A DNA stretch of 64,000 nucleotides from CAIXSC01 sp046349915 (GTDB lineage Bacteria > Planctomycetota > Planctomycetia > Pirellulales > Pirellulaceae), in the NCBI GenBank assembly GCA_046349915.1, contig JAXMBL010000004.1, forward strand, positions 1,488,001 through 1,552,000, given 5' to 3'. Of this stretch, positions 44,438 through 54,668 are shown in pieces. Within the stretch, counting starts at the first letter, position 1. Each line of letters begins with the position of its first letter. Under the pieces are notes generated by a model that ran no database searches, had not been told where the DNA came from, and worked only from the letters and a program-made list of their open reading frames with translations. A program made the position numbers and the translations under genes.

Positions 44438-47400
44438 ATGTCACGCGTCGCAATCTCGAATTCGAATCTAATCGTTCAATCGTTCGCCGTCGCTTGGATG
44501 GTCTGGTGGTTCTGTGGGCCTGGTGCGGTGGTTGAGTCGCGAGGCGAATCGCCGCTGGCGCCCGCGACGCTGGAATTCAATCGCGATATTCGCCCCCTGC
44601 TCGCGGACAACTGCTTTGCGTGTCACGGACCCGACAAGAATAAACGCGAAGCCGACCTGCGGCTCGACACTCAAGACGGACTCTTTCGCCGCGGCGACTC
44701 GGGCGCGAACATCGTGCCCGGCAAGCCCGACGAGAGTCAGCTAGTGCGACGCATCGAGTCGCATGACGATGAGCAGCGGATGCCTCCGCCAGATTCGGGC
44801 AAGCAACTCAGCGACTCGCAACGTGCTCTGTTGCGGCGTTGGATCGAACAAGGCGCCCCTTGGGAAGGACATTGGGCGTTTCAGCCCATCAAACGCCCCA
44901 CGCCGCCGGATGTTCCTGCGGATGTTGGATCAGCGCCCGTGCGAAACCCGATCGATCAATTCGTTCGCGAGCAACTGCGAGGTTCTCCCCTCGCTCCCGC
45001 CAGCGAGGCTGATCGAGTCACGCTGATCCGTCGACTGAGTTTCGATTTGCGTGGCATTCCGCCAACGGTTGCCGAAGTCGATCAATTCGTGTTGAACCAA
45101 GATCCGAAGGCTTACGAGCAATTAGTGGATCGCTTGCTGGCGTCGCCCCAATTCGGTGAACGCATGGCGCATTGGTGGCTCGATTTGGTTCGTTACGCCG
45201 ACAGCGTGGGTTACCATGGCGATCAACCGGTCAGTGTGTATCCGTATCGCGAATATGTGATTCGGTCGTTCAACCAGAACAAGCGATTCGATCAATTTAC
45301 GGTGGAACAGTTGGCGGGCGATCTGCTGCCAAACGCGACACTCGAACAAAAGGTTGCCTCTGGCTACAACCGCTTGGGAATGATGAGCGCCGAAGGAGGA
45401 GTGCAGGACAAGGAGTACCTTGCCAAATACATCGCGGAACGAGTGCGCAATGTAAGTGGTGCATGGCTAGGAGTGACTTTGGGATGCAGCGAATGTCACG
45501 ACCATAAGTACGACGCCTTCACGTCGCGGGATTTCTACAGCATGGAGGCGTTCTTTGCGGACATCGAGGAACGCGGACTCTATAGCGGCGCCCACGCCAC
45601 GGGCGCCTGGGGGCCGACGATTCGAGTGCCGACGGAAACACAAGCCGCTCGATTGACCGACTTGGATCGTAAACTGGCGGACTTGCGAGCAGCACTCGAG
45701 CGAGCGACGCCGGAACTAGCAGCCGAGCAACTCGCATGGGAGAAGTCCCAAGTCCAGTGGCTGGAACTCGCTCCTGTGGAAGCGACCTCGGAGAACGGCG
45801 CTTCGCTCGAGGTACGCAAGGATGGTTCGGTGTTGGCGAGCGGCAAGTCGCCGGCAACGGATGTGTATAAGCTGGCGTTTTCCACTCTTCCGGCCTCGAT
45901 CACGGCGATTCGACTGGAGGTGCTTCCCGACGACTCGTTGCCGAAGAAGGGGCCAGGGCGAGCCAGCAACGGGAACTTCGTGCTGACGGAGTTTCAGGTG
46001 GAAACGCAAGAAAATAGTGCTTCGCCGCCGCGCGAAGTAAAGGTTCAAGAAGCGTCCGCGACTTACGAGCAGACCGGCGCGGTGGGGGATAACCCTTACG
46101 GAAAATGGGCGATCGCGGCCGCTATCGACGCCGACGCGAAAGGTCCGGGTTGGGGTTGGGCGGTGATGGAGCAAGTCGGAAAGCCCCTCGCCGCGGTCTT
46201 CGAATTGTCTCAGCCGATCACCGGCGGCGCGGATGCTCGTCTGACCGTCACCTTGAGACAGAACCATTCGAACCCGGGCCATACGCTGGGGAGGTTTCGG
46301 TTGGCCGTGACGCAACATCCCTTGCCTGTCAAGGCAACAGGAAGCGTGCCGTCTGAGCTAGCGTCGATCGTGCGGATTTCTCCCGAGCAGCGTAACGACG
46401 AACAGCGTAAACGACTCGCCGATTACTATCGATCGATTGCGCCTTCCCTCGAGCCGCGACGCCAAGAGTTGGCGGCCGTGCAAAAGGAACGCGATGACTT
46501 CGAGAAGCAGCTTCCTACGACCTTGGTCACGGTCGCGGTAACGCCGCGAGTCGTGCGGGTGCTGCCGCGCGGCAATTGGATGGACGATTCTGGCGAGGTG
46601 ATGCGGCCCGCGTTCCCCTCTTTGCTTCCCTCGCTCGCATCCGCGTCGAATCAGGAACAGGGACGACTAACTCGTCTTGATCTCGCCCGTTGGCTCGTCG
46701 CGCCCGAGAATCCGCTCACCGCGCGAACCTTGGCCAATCGCCTCTGGAAACTGTTTCTGGGTTCCGGGCTTTCCCGCAAATTAGATGACCTGGGCGCGCA
46801 GGGCGAATGGCCCTCGCATCCGTTGCTCTTGGATTGGCTGGCGTCCCAACTGATCGATTCTGGTTGGGATCTCAAAGCGCTGATCAAGACAATCGTCATG
46901 TCGCATACTTACCGGCAGTCATCCGCCGAGTCGCCGCGGGCCCATGAATTGGATCCCTACAATCGGCTCTTGACGCATCAGTCGCGGTTTCGCTTGGACG
47001 CCGAGTTTGTTCGAGACAATGCGCTGGTGGTGAGCGGGCTTTGGGTGGATAAGTTAGGAGGCCCCAGCGTGCGGCCGTATCAGCCGCCGGGATACTGGGC
47101 GTATCTCAACTTTCCGCAGCGAGAATGGGAGAACGGCAAAGGGGAGGAACTTTACCGCCGCGGACTCTATACCCATTGGCAACGTCAATACTTGCATCCT
47201 TCACTCATGGCGTTCGACGCGCCGAGTCGCGAAGAGTGTGCCGCCGATCGAACTCGTTCCAATACCCCGTTGCAATCACTCGTTCTGCTCAACGACCCGT
47301 CGTATGTCGAAGCCGCTCGAGCGTTCGCGGAACTTACCTTGCGCGAGGGAGGAAACGCAACGGAAGAGAGATTGACTTGGATGTTTCGTCGCGCGTTGTC

Positions 47401-47611
47401 GCGAGCGCCTCGCGCCGAGGAAATTCAAGTTCTGACGCCGCTGCTCGAAAAGCACTTGGCCGAGTATCGAGCGGATGGTAAGGCCGCCGAGACGTTTTTG
47501 GCTGTGGGAACTCGACCCGCGCCGCCGACGTTGGATCGCGCGGAACTCGCGGCCTGGACCAGCGTCGCGCGAGTGATCATGAACTTGCACGAGTTTATCA
47601 CTCGCTTCTAG
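44438..47611 (+). CDS. Planctomycete cytochrome-type DUF1549/DUF1553 protein (first pair)
   Basis: A 1057-residue exported protein. The ATG at 44438 follows AGGAGG by five bases; a signal helix (VQSFAVAWMVWWFCGPGAVV) comes next. The PSCyt1 part has the c-type haem site NCFACHGPD (Cys59). DUF1549 follows (NPIDQFVREQL, LIRRLSFDLRGIPPT, WWLDLVRYADSVGYHGDQP), with a second CxxCH in LGCSECHDHKYDAF (about 350). A middle insert (about 450-650) looks like a discoidin/CBM-type beta domain. DUF1553 closes the protein (LARWLVAPENPLTARTLANRLW, VMSHTYRQSS, FRLDAEFVRDNALVVSGL, RSNTPLQSLVLLNDPSYVEAARAFAE). Biochemical role is not established; a periplasmic redox or polymer-degrading function is often proposed. 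It forms an operon with the following DUF1501 gene. Confidence 0.95.
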   Translation: MSRVAISNSNLIVQSFAVAWMVWWFCGPGAVVESRGESPLAPATLEFNRDIRPLLADNCFACHGPDKNKREADLRLDTQDGLFRRGDSGANIVPGKPDESQLVRRIESHDDEQRMPPPDSGKQLSDSQRALLRRWIEQGAPWEGHWAFQPIKRPTPPDVPADVGSAPVRNPIDQFVREQLRGSPLAPASEADRVTLIRRLSFDLRGIPPTVAEVDQFVLNQDPKAYEQLVDRLLASPQFGERMAHWWLDLVRYADSVGYHGDQPVSVYPYREYVIRSFNQNKRFDQFTVEQLAGDLLPNATLEQKVASGYNRLGMMSAEGGVQDKEYLAKYIAERVRNVSGAWLGVTLGCSECHDHKYDAFTSRDFYSMEAFFADIEERGLYSGAHATGAWGPTIRVPTETQAARLTDLDRKLADLRAALERATPELAAEQLAWEKSQVQWLELAPVEATSENGASLEVRKDGSVLASGKSPATDVYKLAFSTLPASITAIRLEVLPDDSLPKKGPGRASNGNFVLTEFQVETQENSASPPREVKVQEASATYEQTGAVGDNPYGKWAIAAAIDADAKGPGWGWAVMEQVGKPLAAVFELSQPITGGADARLTVTLRQNHSNPGHTLGRFRLAVTQHPLPVKATGSVPSELASIVRISPEQRNDEQRKRLADYYRSIAPSLEPRRQELAAVQKERDDFEKQLPTTLVTVAVTPRVVRVLPRGNWMDDSGEVMRPAFPSLLPSLASASNQEQGRLTRLDLARWLVAPENPLTARTLANRLWKLFLGSGLSRKLDDLGAQGEWPSHPLLLDWLASQLIDSGWDLKALIKTIVMSHTYRQSSAESPRAHELDPYNRLLTHQSRFRLDAEFVRDNALVVSGLWVDKLGGPSVRPYQPPGYWAYLNFPQREWENGKGEELYRRGLYTHWQRQYLHPSLMAFDAPSREECAADRTRSNTPLQSLVLLNDPSYVEAARAFAELTLREGGNATEERLTWMFRRALSRAPRAEEIQVLTPLLEKHLAEYRADGKAAETFLAVGTRPAPPTLDRAELAAWTSVARVIMNLHEFITRF

Positions 47612-47647
47612 CGAAATCAGAAGATTGTTATTCGACGGAGATGGGCG

Positions 47648-49102
47648 ATGGATCAACGAAACGAAATCATGCGGCGAGCTTTTCTGGGGCAGGCCGGTTT
47701 AAGCGTGGGTGCGATGGCGTTGCGGACGCTGTGGGGCCGCCCACAAACCGCGCAAGCCGAGGGCCTGAATGACAGTTCGCTTGCGACGTCGACCGGAGAT
47801 CGCTGGCGTGGCGTACTGCATCCATTACCCATCGCCCCGAAGGCGAAACGGGTGATTTGGCTCTACATGGCCGGCGGCATGAGTCACTTGGATACCTTCG
47901 ACTACAAGCCGAAGCTCGCGGCCATGCACGGGCAGGCGATGCCCGAGGAGTTTACCAAGGGGAAGCAGATTGCTCAGTTGCAAGGGCAGAAGCTGAACTG
48001 TTTTGCCCCGCAACATCCCTTCAAACAGTGGGGGGAATCAGGGCAATCGATCAGCGAAATCTGGCCGGAACTCGGCGCGAAGTGCGCGGACGATATGTGC
48101 CTGGTGCGATCGTTGTCGACCGAAGCGATCAATCATGACCCGGCCCATACTTTCATGAACACCGGCGCGATGCTGGCCGGTCGGCCTGCCATGGGGTCAT
48201 GGCTCTTGTATGGCTTGGGCGCCGAGGCGGAGAGCCTGCCGGGGTTCGTCGTGATGGTGTCAACCGGCAAGTTCGGACAGAAGCAACCGATTGCCGCTCG
48301 TCAGTGGCATTCGGGTTTTCTGCCCAGCCGATTCCAAGGAGTTGAGTTTCGTGGCACGGGCGATCCCGTGCTCTACGTCGCCAATCCACAGGGAGTCACG
48401 GCCAGCCGTCAACGCGATGTGTTGGACGCCGTGCAATCGCTGAATGGCATCCAGCAAGGTTCGCTGCAAGATCCAGAGATCGCGACTCGCATCAGCCAGA
48501 ACGAGATGGCGTTCCGCATGCAGACCAGCGTGCCAGAATTGATGGACGTTCGTGGCGAACCTCAACATGTGCTCGATCTGTATGGCGCCAAAGCGGGCGA
48601 TGGATCGTTTGGCTCGAACTGTCTGTTGGCCCGGCGCATGGCGGAACGCGGGGTTCGTTTCATTCAACTCTATCACCGTGACTGGGATCATCACGGATCG
48701 ATCAAGGATCACATCAAGGGAACCGCCGCGGAGGTTGATCGGGGGGCCGCAGCGCTGATTGCCGATTTGAAACAACGCGACATGCTGAAGGATACGATCC
48801 TCGTGTTTGGCTCCGAGTTTGGTCGGACGCCCATGGCGCAAGGTAACGGACGTGATCACCACCTCGCGGGCTTCACCATGTGGTTCGCCGGCGGCGGCTT
48901 CAAGCCGGGCATTAGCTACGGCGCGACCGACGATCTTGGATATAACGCAGTCGAGAATCGTGTTTCCGTCCATGACGTGCATGCGACGCTGCTGCATCTG
49001 CTCGGAATCGAACACTCGCGATTCACCTTCAAGTTTCAAGGACTCGACAATCGACTGACCGGCGTCGAGCCAGCTCGAGTGGTTAAGGAGATCTTGGCGT
49101 GA
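47648..49102 (+). CDS. DUF1501 protein, twin-arginine exported (first pair)
   Basis: A 484-residue member of the DUF1501 family, which belongs to the alkaline-phosphatase/sulfatase-like fold. The N-terminus has a twin-arginine-like start (MRRAFLGQAGLSVGAMAL). Fold landmarks: KAKRVIWLYMAGGMSHLDTFDYKPKLA, VRSLSTEAINHDPAHTFMNTG, FIQLYHRDWDHHGS, DTILVFGSEFGRTPMAQGNGRDHHLAGFTMWFAGGGFKPG, and VHDVHATLLHLLGI. Metal-ligand-like Asp/His residues are present, but whether it is a phosphatase or sulfatase is unproven. It follows the DUF1549/1553 gene by 36 bases and overlaps the next start by four bases. Confidence 0.95.
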   Translation: MDQRNEIMRRAFLGQAGLSVGAMALRTLWGRPQTAQAEGLNDSSLATSTGDRWRGVLHPLPIAPKAKRVIWLYMAGGMSHLDTFDYKPKLAAMHGQAMPEEFTKGKQIAQLQGQKLNCFAPQHPFKQWGESGQSISEIWPELGAKCADDMCLVRSLSTEAINHDPAHTFMNTGAMLAGRPAMGSWLLYGLGAEAESLPGFVVMVSTGKFGQKQPIAARQWHSGFLPSRFQGVEFRGTGDPVLYVANPQGVTASRQRDVLDAVQSLNGIQQGSLQDPEIATRISQNEMAFRMQTSVPELMDVRGEPQHVLDLYGAKAGDGSFGSNCLLARRMAERGVRFIQLYHRDWDHHGSIKDHIKGTAAEVDRGAAALIADLKQRDMLKDTILVFGSEFGRTPMAQGNGRDHHLAGFTMWFAGGGFKPGISYGATDDLGYNAVENRVSVHDVHATLLHLLGIEHSRFTFKFQGLDNRLTGVEPARVVKEILA

Positions 49103-52100
49103 TTAGCACTGGGCCGCACTCGACCATACTCGCCTCCGATCAACAATTCAGGCATCCTCGAAGCTTGCTCGTCAATGTGAAGCGGATGCGGCTGGTGAAC
49201 GCCTGCCGCTGGCTCTGCGGCGTGATGGCGGTCCTGGCGGTGAGTGGGCAGGCAAACGCCATCGCGGAAGATGCCATCCAGTTTGGTCGAGATATTCTGC
49301 CAATTCTGTCGGATAACTGCTTTCACTGCCACGGACCCGACAGCAAGAATCGAGCGGCCGACCTGCGACTAGACACGCGCGAAGGAGCGACCCGAGCCGA
49401 CTCCCCTGCCCTCGTTCCGGGAAAGAGTCTCGAGAGTGAACTGGTGCGTCGTATTGAGTCGACGGATCACGAGGCGGTCATGCCTCCGCCCAAGTCGAAT
49501 CGTAAACTGACCAAGCAGCAGATCGACTTGTTGAAACGCTGGATCGACGCCGGTGCGCCGTGGGGCAAGCATTGGGCGTTCGAAGCGCCCCGTCGCCCTC
49601 CCCTCCCCTCGACTCGTCAAGAAAAGTGGATTCGCAACCCGATCGATGCGTTCGTGCTAGCTCGGCTCGAACAAGAGTCGTTGGCGCCATCACCCGAGGC
49701 TGCTCGTGAGACGTTACTGCGTCGAGTGAGTCTCGACCTTACGGGCTTGCCTCCTTCGCTCGCGGAGCTCGACGAGTTTTTGGCGGATCAATCGCCTGAT
49801 GCATACGAGAAAGCCGTGGATCGCTTGTTGCGGTCGCCTCGTTACGGCGAACGCATGGTCTGGGATTGGCTCGATGCCGCTCGCTACGCCGACACGAACG
49901 GCTATCAGGGAGATCCCACTCGCACGATGTGGTTCTGGCGCGACTGGGTCGTGCGCGCTCTGAATGACAACATGCCCTTTGATCGATTCACCATCGAACA
50001 GTTGGCGGGCGACCTGTTGCCAGATCCCACTCAAGATCAATGGATTGCCACGGGGTTTCATCGCAATCACATGATCAATGGCGAGGGGGGGCGTATTGCC
50101 GAAGAGTCGCGCGTGGACTACGTGCAGGATCGAGTGGAGACGACAGGGACTGTGTGGCTTGGTTTGACCTTCAACTGCTGTCGTTGTCACGATCACAAAT
50201 ATGATCCTTTCACTCAGCGCGACTACTACCGGCTGTCCGCCTATTTCAATTCGATCGACGAGAATGGCGGAGCGGATGCCTCGCCGCACGGGCGGCCGGT
50301 GTTCAAGGTTGTGACTCCCGAGTTAGCGGCTCGTATGGCGAGTCTGAAGAAACAGGAGGCCGATTGCGCCAAGACGCTGCAAGATGCGCAAGTCGCCGCT
50401 CTGCAGGGGCAAGCCGATTGGGAAAAGTCGCTGATGGCGCAATCGTCCACGACGCCGCTATGGACTCCGCTGAAAGCGACCCGTGTGACGACGACCGGTC
50501 AAGCAACCGTCGGTCGCCCCGTGGATTTCGACGTTTTATTGAGCGACGTGAATCCCGCCCAGGATGACGTGATCTGCGAGTTTGAACTCGGGACGCCAGG
50601 CGTCACTGGAATCAGGCTCGATGCTCTCCCCGACGCATCGCTTGTCAATCAGGGACCGGGGCGAGCCGATAATGGCAATTTTGTGTTGACGGAATTCAAG
50701 GCAACGCTCGACGGCCTTCCCGTCCCGTTGAAAAACGGCAAGGCCGACTTTGAACAGCAAGGTTGGTCGGCGGCGCAGGTGACTGATGGTAAGTCGGAGA
50801 CCGGCTGGGCCATTATGCCTGAGTTTGGCAAGCCGCATTGGCTGGAATTGGAGACGATGGAACCTCAAGGAGATGGTAAGGGGCGAAAGCTCGTCGTAAC
50901 GCTCGAGCATCGTTCGCCTCACCTGGCTCACGTTCTTGGGAGGTTCCGAATCTCGGTGACGAATCGTCCCGTGGCGGAATGGAAGGGAGTGCCCGACTTG
51001 GTGCGAAAGGCGCTCGCGATTGCGCCCGCCATGCGATCGGATGCTCAGCGGGACGCGGTGCGGGAATACTATCTTGCGACACGGCCCGAATGGGTTGCGG
51101 CAAGACGATCGTTTGACGAAGCTCGAAAGGCTTACGAACAAGCCGAAAAGGGGCTTCCCACGACGATGGTCATGCGCGAGCGGGCTCAACCGCGCGAGAC
51201 GCATGTCTTGGTTCGTGGGGCATGGGACAAACCGGGAGAAAAGGTGACGCATGGCGTTCCTGAAGGCTTGGCGCCTCTGCCAATGAATGCGGCGCCGAAT
51301 CGCCTCACGCTTGCTCGTTGGCTGGTCGCGCCCGAAAATCCTCTCACGGCTCGCGTCACGGTCAATCGTTATTGGCAACTTTTCTTTGGTCTGGGGCTCG
51401 TGCGAACCACCGAGGATTTCGGTGTGCAGTCCGAGAAGCCGTCGCATCCCGATTTGCTCGATTGGCTGGCATGTGAATTTCGCGAGCCGACGGTGGCGCA
51501 GCCCAGTGTAGCGCGCGAGGAGGGCGGCAATGCCTGGAACGTCAAGCACCTTCATCGCTTGATTGTCACCAGTGCAACCTATCGACAGTCGTCACGAGTA
51601 TCGCCGACCTTGCTGGAACGCGATTCCGAGAACCGCCTGCTAGGCCGAGGCCCACGCTATCGTCTTCCCTCGTGGATGATTCGGGATTAAGCGTTGGCGG
51701 CGAGTGGTTTGTTGGTCGAGAAGTTGGGAGGGCCGCCGGTGAAAGGCTACCAGCCTCCAGGCATTTGGGAAGAAGCGACATTCGGCAAGATTCGTTATGA
51801 GCAGGATCACGGCGAGGCGCTGTATCGACGCAGCGTCTATCAGTTTTGGCGACGTATCGTCGGGCCTACGGTGTTCTTTGATGTGGCCAATCGTCAGACA
51901 TGCACGGTGAAGATGAGTCGCACGAATACGCCGCTTCATGCGCTGGTGACCCTGAACGACACCACCTACGTCGAGGCGGCACGAGCGCTGGCGCAACGTG
52001 TCTTGCTGGGAGCAGCAAAGGATGATGAAGAGCGTATCGTCGAAGCCTACCGACGCTGCGTGGGGCGTCGGCCAACCGATGCCGAGAAGGCCATTCTAGT

Positions 52101-52275
52101 GGAGCGACTCCAAAAACTCCGGATCGTTTACCGTGACGATGTCGAGTCGGCTCGTCGCTGGATTTCCGTGGGGGAATCGCGGGTCGACGATCGAGTCGAT
52201 GCGACGGAACTCGCGGCGCTGTCGAGCGTGTCGCTGATCCTGTTGAATTTGGACGAGACTTTGAGCAAGGAATAG
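49099..52275 (+). pseudogene. DUF1549/DUF1553 protein interrupted by an in-frame TAA (second pair)
   Basis: A 1059-codon frame (stop codons included) interrupted once. GTG at 49099, preceded by AAGGAG, overlaps the preceding stop (GTGA). A signal peptide, CFHCHGPD (about residue 74), DUF1549 with CCRCHDHKYDPF, and the start of DUF1553 are intact. The TAA at 51688-51690 falls in RYRLPSWMIRD-stop-ALAASGLLVEKLGG, exactly where the paralogue at 44438 reads FRLDAEFVRDNALVVSGLWVDKLGG. The same frame then stays open for 195 codons with normal family sequence (MSRTNTPLHALVTLNDTTYVEAARALAQ). Either a recent nonsense mutation (for example CAA to TAA), a sequencing error, or read-through; two separate polypeptides are less likely, because the second part has only a TTG and no ribosome site. 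Confidence 0.85.
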
Positions 52276-52278
52276 AGC

Positions 52279-53754
52279 ATGGCATCGAATCCTACTCACG
52301 ACTGGGCCGCACGGCAGACTCGCAGGCAACTCCTGGGGAAAACCGCGACGGGAATAGGCGGCGCGGCCTTGTCGCTCTTGTTGCAGGCGGATGTTGGCGC
52401 GAAGTCGCCGACGGGCGAGCGGGTGCGGATTGGCGGTCTGAACGATCTTCCGCACTTTGCCCCGCGAGCTAAGCGGGTGATTTATCTCCTGCAAAATGGC
52501 GCCCCGCCGCACTTGGACATGTTTGACTACAAACCGCAGATGGAGAAATTCCGCGGCCAGGAATTGCCCGAGTCGGTACACAAGAACCAGAAACTCAGCA
52601 CGATGACGGCGGGGCAAAAGAGCCGAGCTGTCTTGCCTGCATTCACAGGCTTCAAGCAGCACGGCAAGTCGGGCGCCTGGGTCTGTGATTTCTTGCCGCA
52701 TACCGCGTCAATCGTCGACCAACTCTGCTTCATCAAGTCGATGCATACGACTCAGGTCAACCATGCGCCTGCGATTACGTTTTTCTTGACGGGCGCCGAG
52801 TTGCCTGGTCGTCCCAGCATGGGAGCTTGGGCGACCTATGGTCTGGGGAGTGAAACGGAGGAGTTTCCCGCGTTCGTCGTGATGACGTCGCGCGACAAGG
52901 AAGCGACATGCGGGCAGATCTTCTACGACTTCTATTGGGGGAACGGCTTTCTGCCGTCGAAGTTCCAGGGGGTGAAGTTTCGAGGAAGCGGCGACCCCGT
53001 GCTCTATCTCTCCAATCCCGCGGGCCACAGCCGCGCCGTGCGGCGAGACTTGCTCGATGATCTTGCTCGCCTGAACGCCATAAAGCAGGCCGATGTGGGT
53101 GATCCCGAGATTGCCACCCGGATCGCTCAGTATGAAATGGCCTATCGGATGCAGACAAGCGTGCCGGAACTTACCGATTTGAATAACGAACCTGCGTCCG
53201 TGGTTGACGCCTATGGACCGGACGTGCGTCGACAGGGTTCGTTTGCCTACAACTGCCTGATGGCTCGCCGGTTGGCCGAACGAGGAGTGAGGTTTATTCA
53301 GTTGTTTCACGCCGGTTGGGACCACCATCGAAATCTCAGTACTCAGTTTGAAATTCAATGTCGCGATACCGATCAGCCGTCGGCGGCGCTCGTCAAGGAT
53401 CTACAGCAACGCGGACTGCTGGACGACACGCTGGTGATTTGGGGCGGCGAGTTTGGTCGAACGCCATTCTGCCAAGGCGATATCAACGACAAGAAAACTC
53501 TGGGACGCGACCATCATCCCTATTGCTTTACGCTTTGGATGGCGGGCGGCGGAGTGAAGCCCGGCTTTTCTTATGGCGAGTCCGATGATTTCGCGTTCAA
53601 TGTGGCGCGAGATCCGGTGCATCCGCACGATCTACAGGCGACCATTCTGCATTTGATGGGAATCGACCATGAACGACTTACCTTCAAATTCCAAGGTCGC
53701 TATTTTCGCCTGACAGATATACACGGCGAGGTAGTCAAGCCCGTGCTGGCGTGA
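52279..53754 (+). CDS. DUF1501 protein, twin-arginine exported (second pair)
   Basis: A 491-residue DUF1501 protein, paralogous to the one at 47648. The leader has RRQLLGKTATGIGGAALSLL, a good Tat signal. Landmarks: AKRVIYLLQNGAPPHLDMFDYKP, IKSMHTTQVNHAPAITFFLTG, FIQLFHAGWDHHRNLS, DTLVIWGGEFGRTPFCQG, GRDHHPYCFTLWMAGGGVKPGFSYGESDDF, VHPHDLQATILHLMGI. AAGGAAT with the upstream stop precedes the ATG, and the gap to the broken DUF1553 gene is three bases, so its translation may depend on upstream reading and could be affected by the TAA. A hairpin follows. Confidence 0.95.
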   Translation: MASNPTHDWAARQTRRQLLGKTATGIGGAALSLLLQADVGAKSPTGERVRIGGLNDLPHFAPRAKRVIYLLQNGAPPHLDMFDYKPQMEKFRGQELPESVHKNQKLSTMTAGQKSRAVLPAFTGFKQHGKSGAWVCDFLPHTASIVDQLCFIKSMHTTQVNHAPAITFFLTGAELPGRPSMGAWATYGLGSETEEFPAFVVMTSRDKEATCGQIFYDFYWGNGFLPSKFQGVKFRGSGDPVLYLSNPAGHSRAVRRDLLDDLARLNAIKQADVGDPEIATRIAQYEMAYRMQTSVPELTDLNNEPASVVDAYGPDVRRQGSFAYNCLMARRLAERGVRFIQLFHAGWDHHRNLSTQFEIQCRDTDQPSAALVKDLQQRGLLDDTLVIWGGEFGRTPFCQGDINDKKTLGRDHHPYCFTLWMAGGGVKPGFSYGESDDFAFNVARDPVHPHDLQATILHLMGIDHERLTFKFQGRYFRLTDIHGEVVKPVLA

Positions 53755-53758
53755 GGCT

Positions 53759-53780
53759 CGCGGAAGATCCATCTTCCGCG
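53759..53780. terminator. Bidirectional hairpin between convergent genes
   Basis: CGCGGAAGAT and ATCTTCCGCG are exact complements with CC between (about nine pairs with a four-base loop). It lies between the DUF1501 stop and the leftward MOSC stop. No U-tract, so terminator function is likely but unproven. Confidence 0.55.
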
Positions 53781-53793
53781 CATGCGGATGGAA

Positions 53794-54615
53794 TCACAGC
53801 TTTTTCACCAAGTCCCCGACATGGATTTCACCGGATCGCATCACTCGCAGATAAATGCCGCGTAGGTTGCGATGGCGTTGCGATTTGTCGGAGACGAAAC
53901 GAAGGGCGTCGGGACCGAACCGCGAGCGGAACTTGCGACAGCCGTCGTGAGGTTCGGGCGTCACTTCGAATTCGGCCTCCTTGCCAATCCTCAGACGAGT
54001 GCCGGGCGGCAAATTCTCGGCTCGCAGGTCCATGTCAAGCCAAAGATTGTCCCCTGACAACTCCAGCGGTTGACCGTTGGCGATCAGGTTGGCGACGTCC
54101 TCTTGCATGACGGCGATTTGCGCTTCGGGGATACGTTGAGCATCTCGTCCCCACGCATCGCCGGGCACTCCTGCTTCGGGCGTAACCGTGGTGGAATCCA
54201 GCAATTGACGCTCGCCGCGACGACCACGCGCCATGATTCGAGTCACTCGACCCTCGTCTTGTGGTGCGGTCGCGAGTGATTCGAGTCCGGCGGTCAGCGT
54301 CTCGAACGGTACAAATCGCAGAGGGTCGCCGACAGATGAAGAATCGATCGACACGGCGCGTCTCCGTAAACGTCTTTGGGACAACTCTCGCCATCCCACC
54401 GCGGGAAGGCCGGTCGCTATCAATATCATGAGCACGACGAAGTATGTCATGCCCAACCACTCATCCTTAAGGACCTTAGGGTTTTGCCACGCCAAAGACA
54501 CAACGAATGAAGTCATGGCGAGGACAAGCAAAGGTGGTACTAGTAGGAACGCCCACACCACCTCGCGATCCGACCGCTCCTCCATCCTCTTCGACCGACC
54601 ACCATGGAATGGCAT
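53794..54615 (-). CDS. Membrane-anchored MOSC-domain protein
   Basis: A 273-residue protein with two membrane helices at the start (VVWAFLLVPPLLVLAMTSFVVSLAW and MTYFVVLMILIATGLPAVGW), a basic linker, and a C-terminal MOSC domain (about residues 125-273: TVTPEAGVPGDAWGR, QIAVMQEDVANLIA, LWLDMDLRAENLPPGTRLRIG, EVTPEPHDGCRKFRSRFG, NLRGIYLRVMRSGEIHVGD). The conserved MOSC Cys is in GCRKF (about 223). MOSC domains carry sulfur or molybdenum-cofactor-related groups. Fusion to membrane helices puts it at the membrane, an arrangement I do not recognise as standard. No molybdenum genes are nearby. The start is chosen by the first ATG; a ribosome site is weak. Confidence 0.8.
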   Translation of the reverse strand: MPFHGGRSKRMEERSDREVVWAFLLVPPLLVLAMTSFVVSLAWQNPKVLKDEWLGMTYFVVLMILIATGLPAVGWRELSQRRLRRRAVSIDSSSVGDPLRFVPFETLTAGLESLATAPQDEGRVTRIMARGRRGERQLLDSTTVTPEAGVPGDAWGRDAQRIPEAQIAVMQEDVANLIANGQPLELSGDNLWLDMDLRAENLPPGTRLRIGKEAEFEVTPEPHDGCRKFRSRFGPDALRFVSDKSQRHRNLRGIYLRVMRSGEIHVGDLVKKL

Positions 54616-54633
54616 CGTTTGCTCGGCTTGAAT

Positions 54634-54657
54634 CGACGGACTGGAAGTCCGTCGTAC
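54634..54657 (+). repeat. Dispersed palindrome, copy 5
   Basis: Arms CGACGGACT and AGTCCGTCG around GGA, then TAC. Same form as copy 3. Confidence 0.9.
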
Positions 54658-54668
54658 GATTTAGGAAT

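Noticed and set aside
51688..51690. Programmed recoding of the stop codon (Sec or Pyl)
   Set aside because: The codon is TAA; known selenocysteine and pyrrolysine recoding use TGA and TAG, and no downstream structure was evident.
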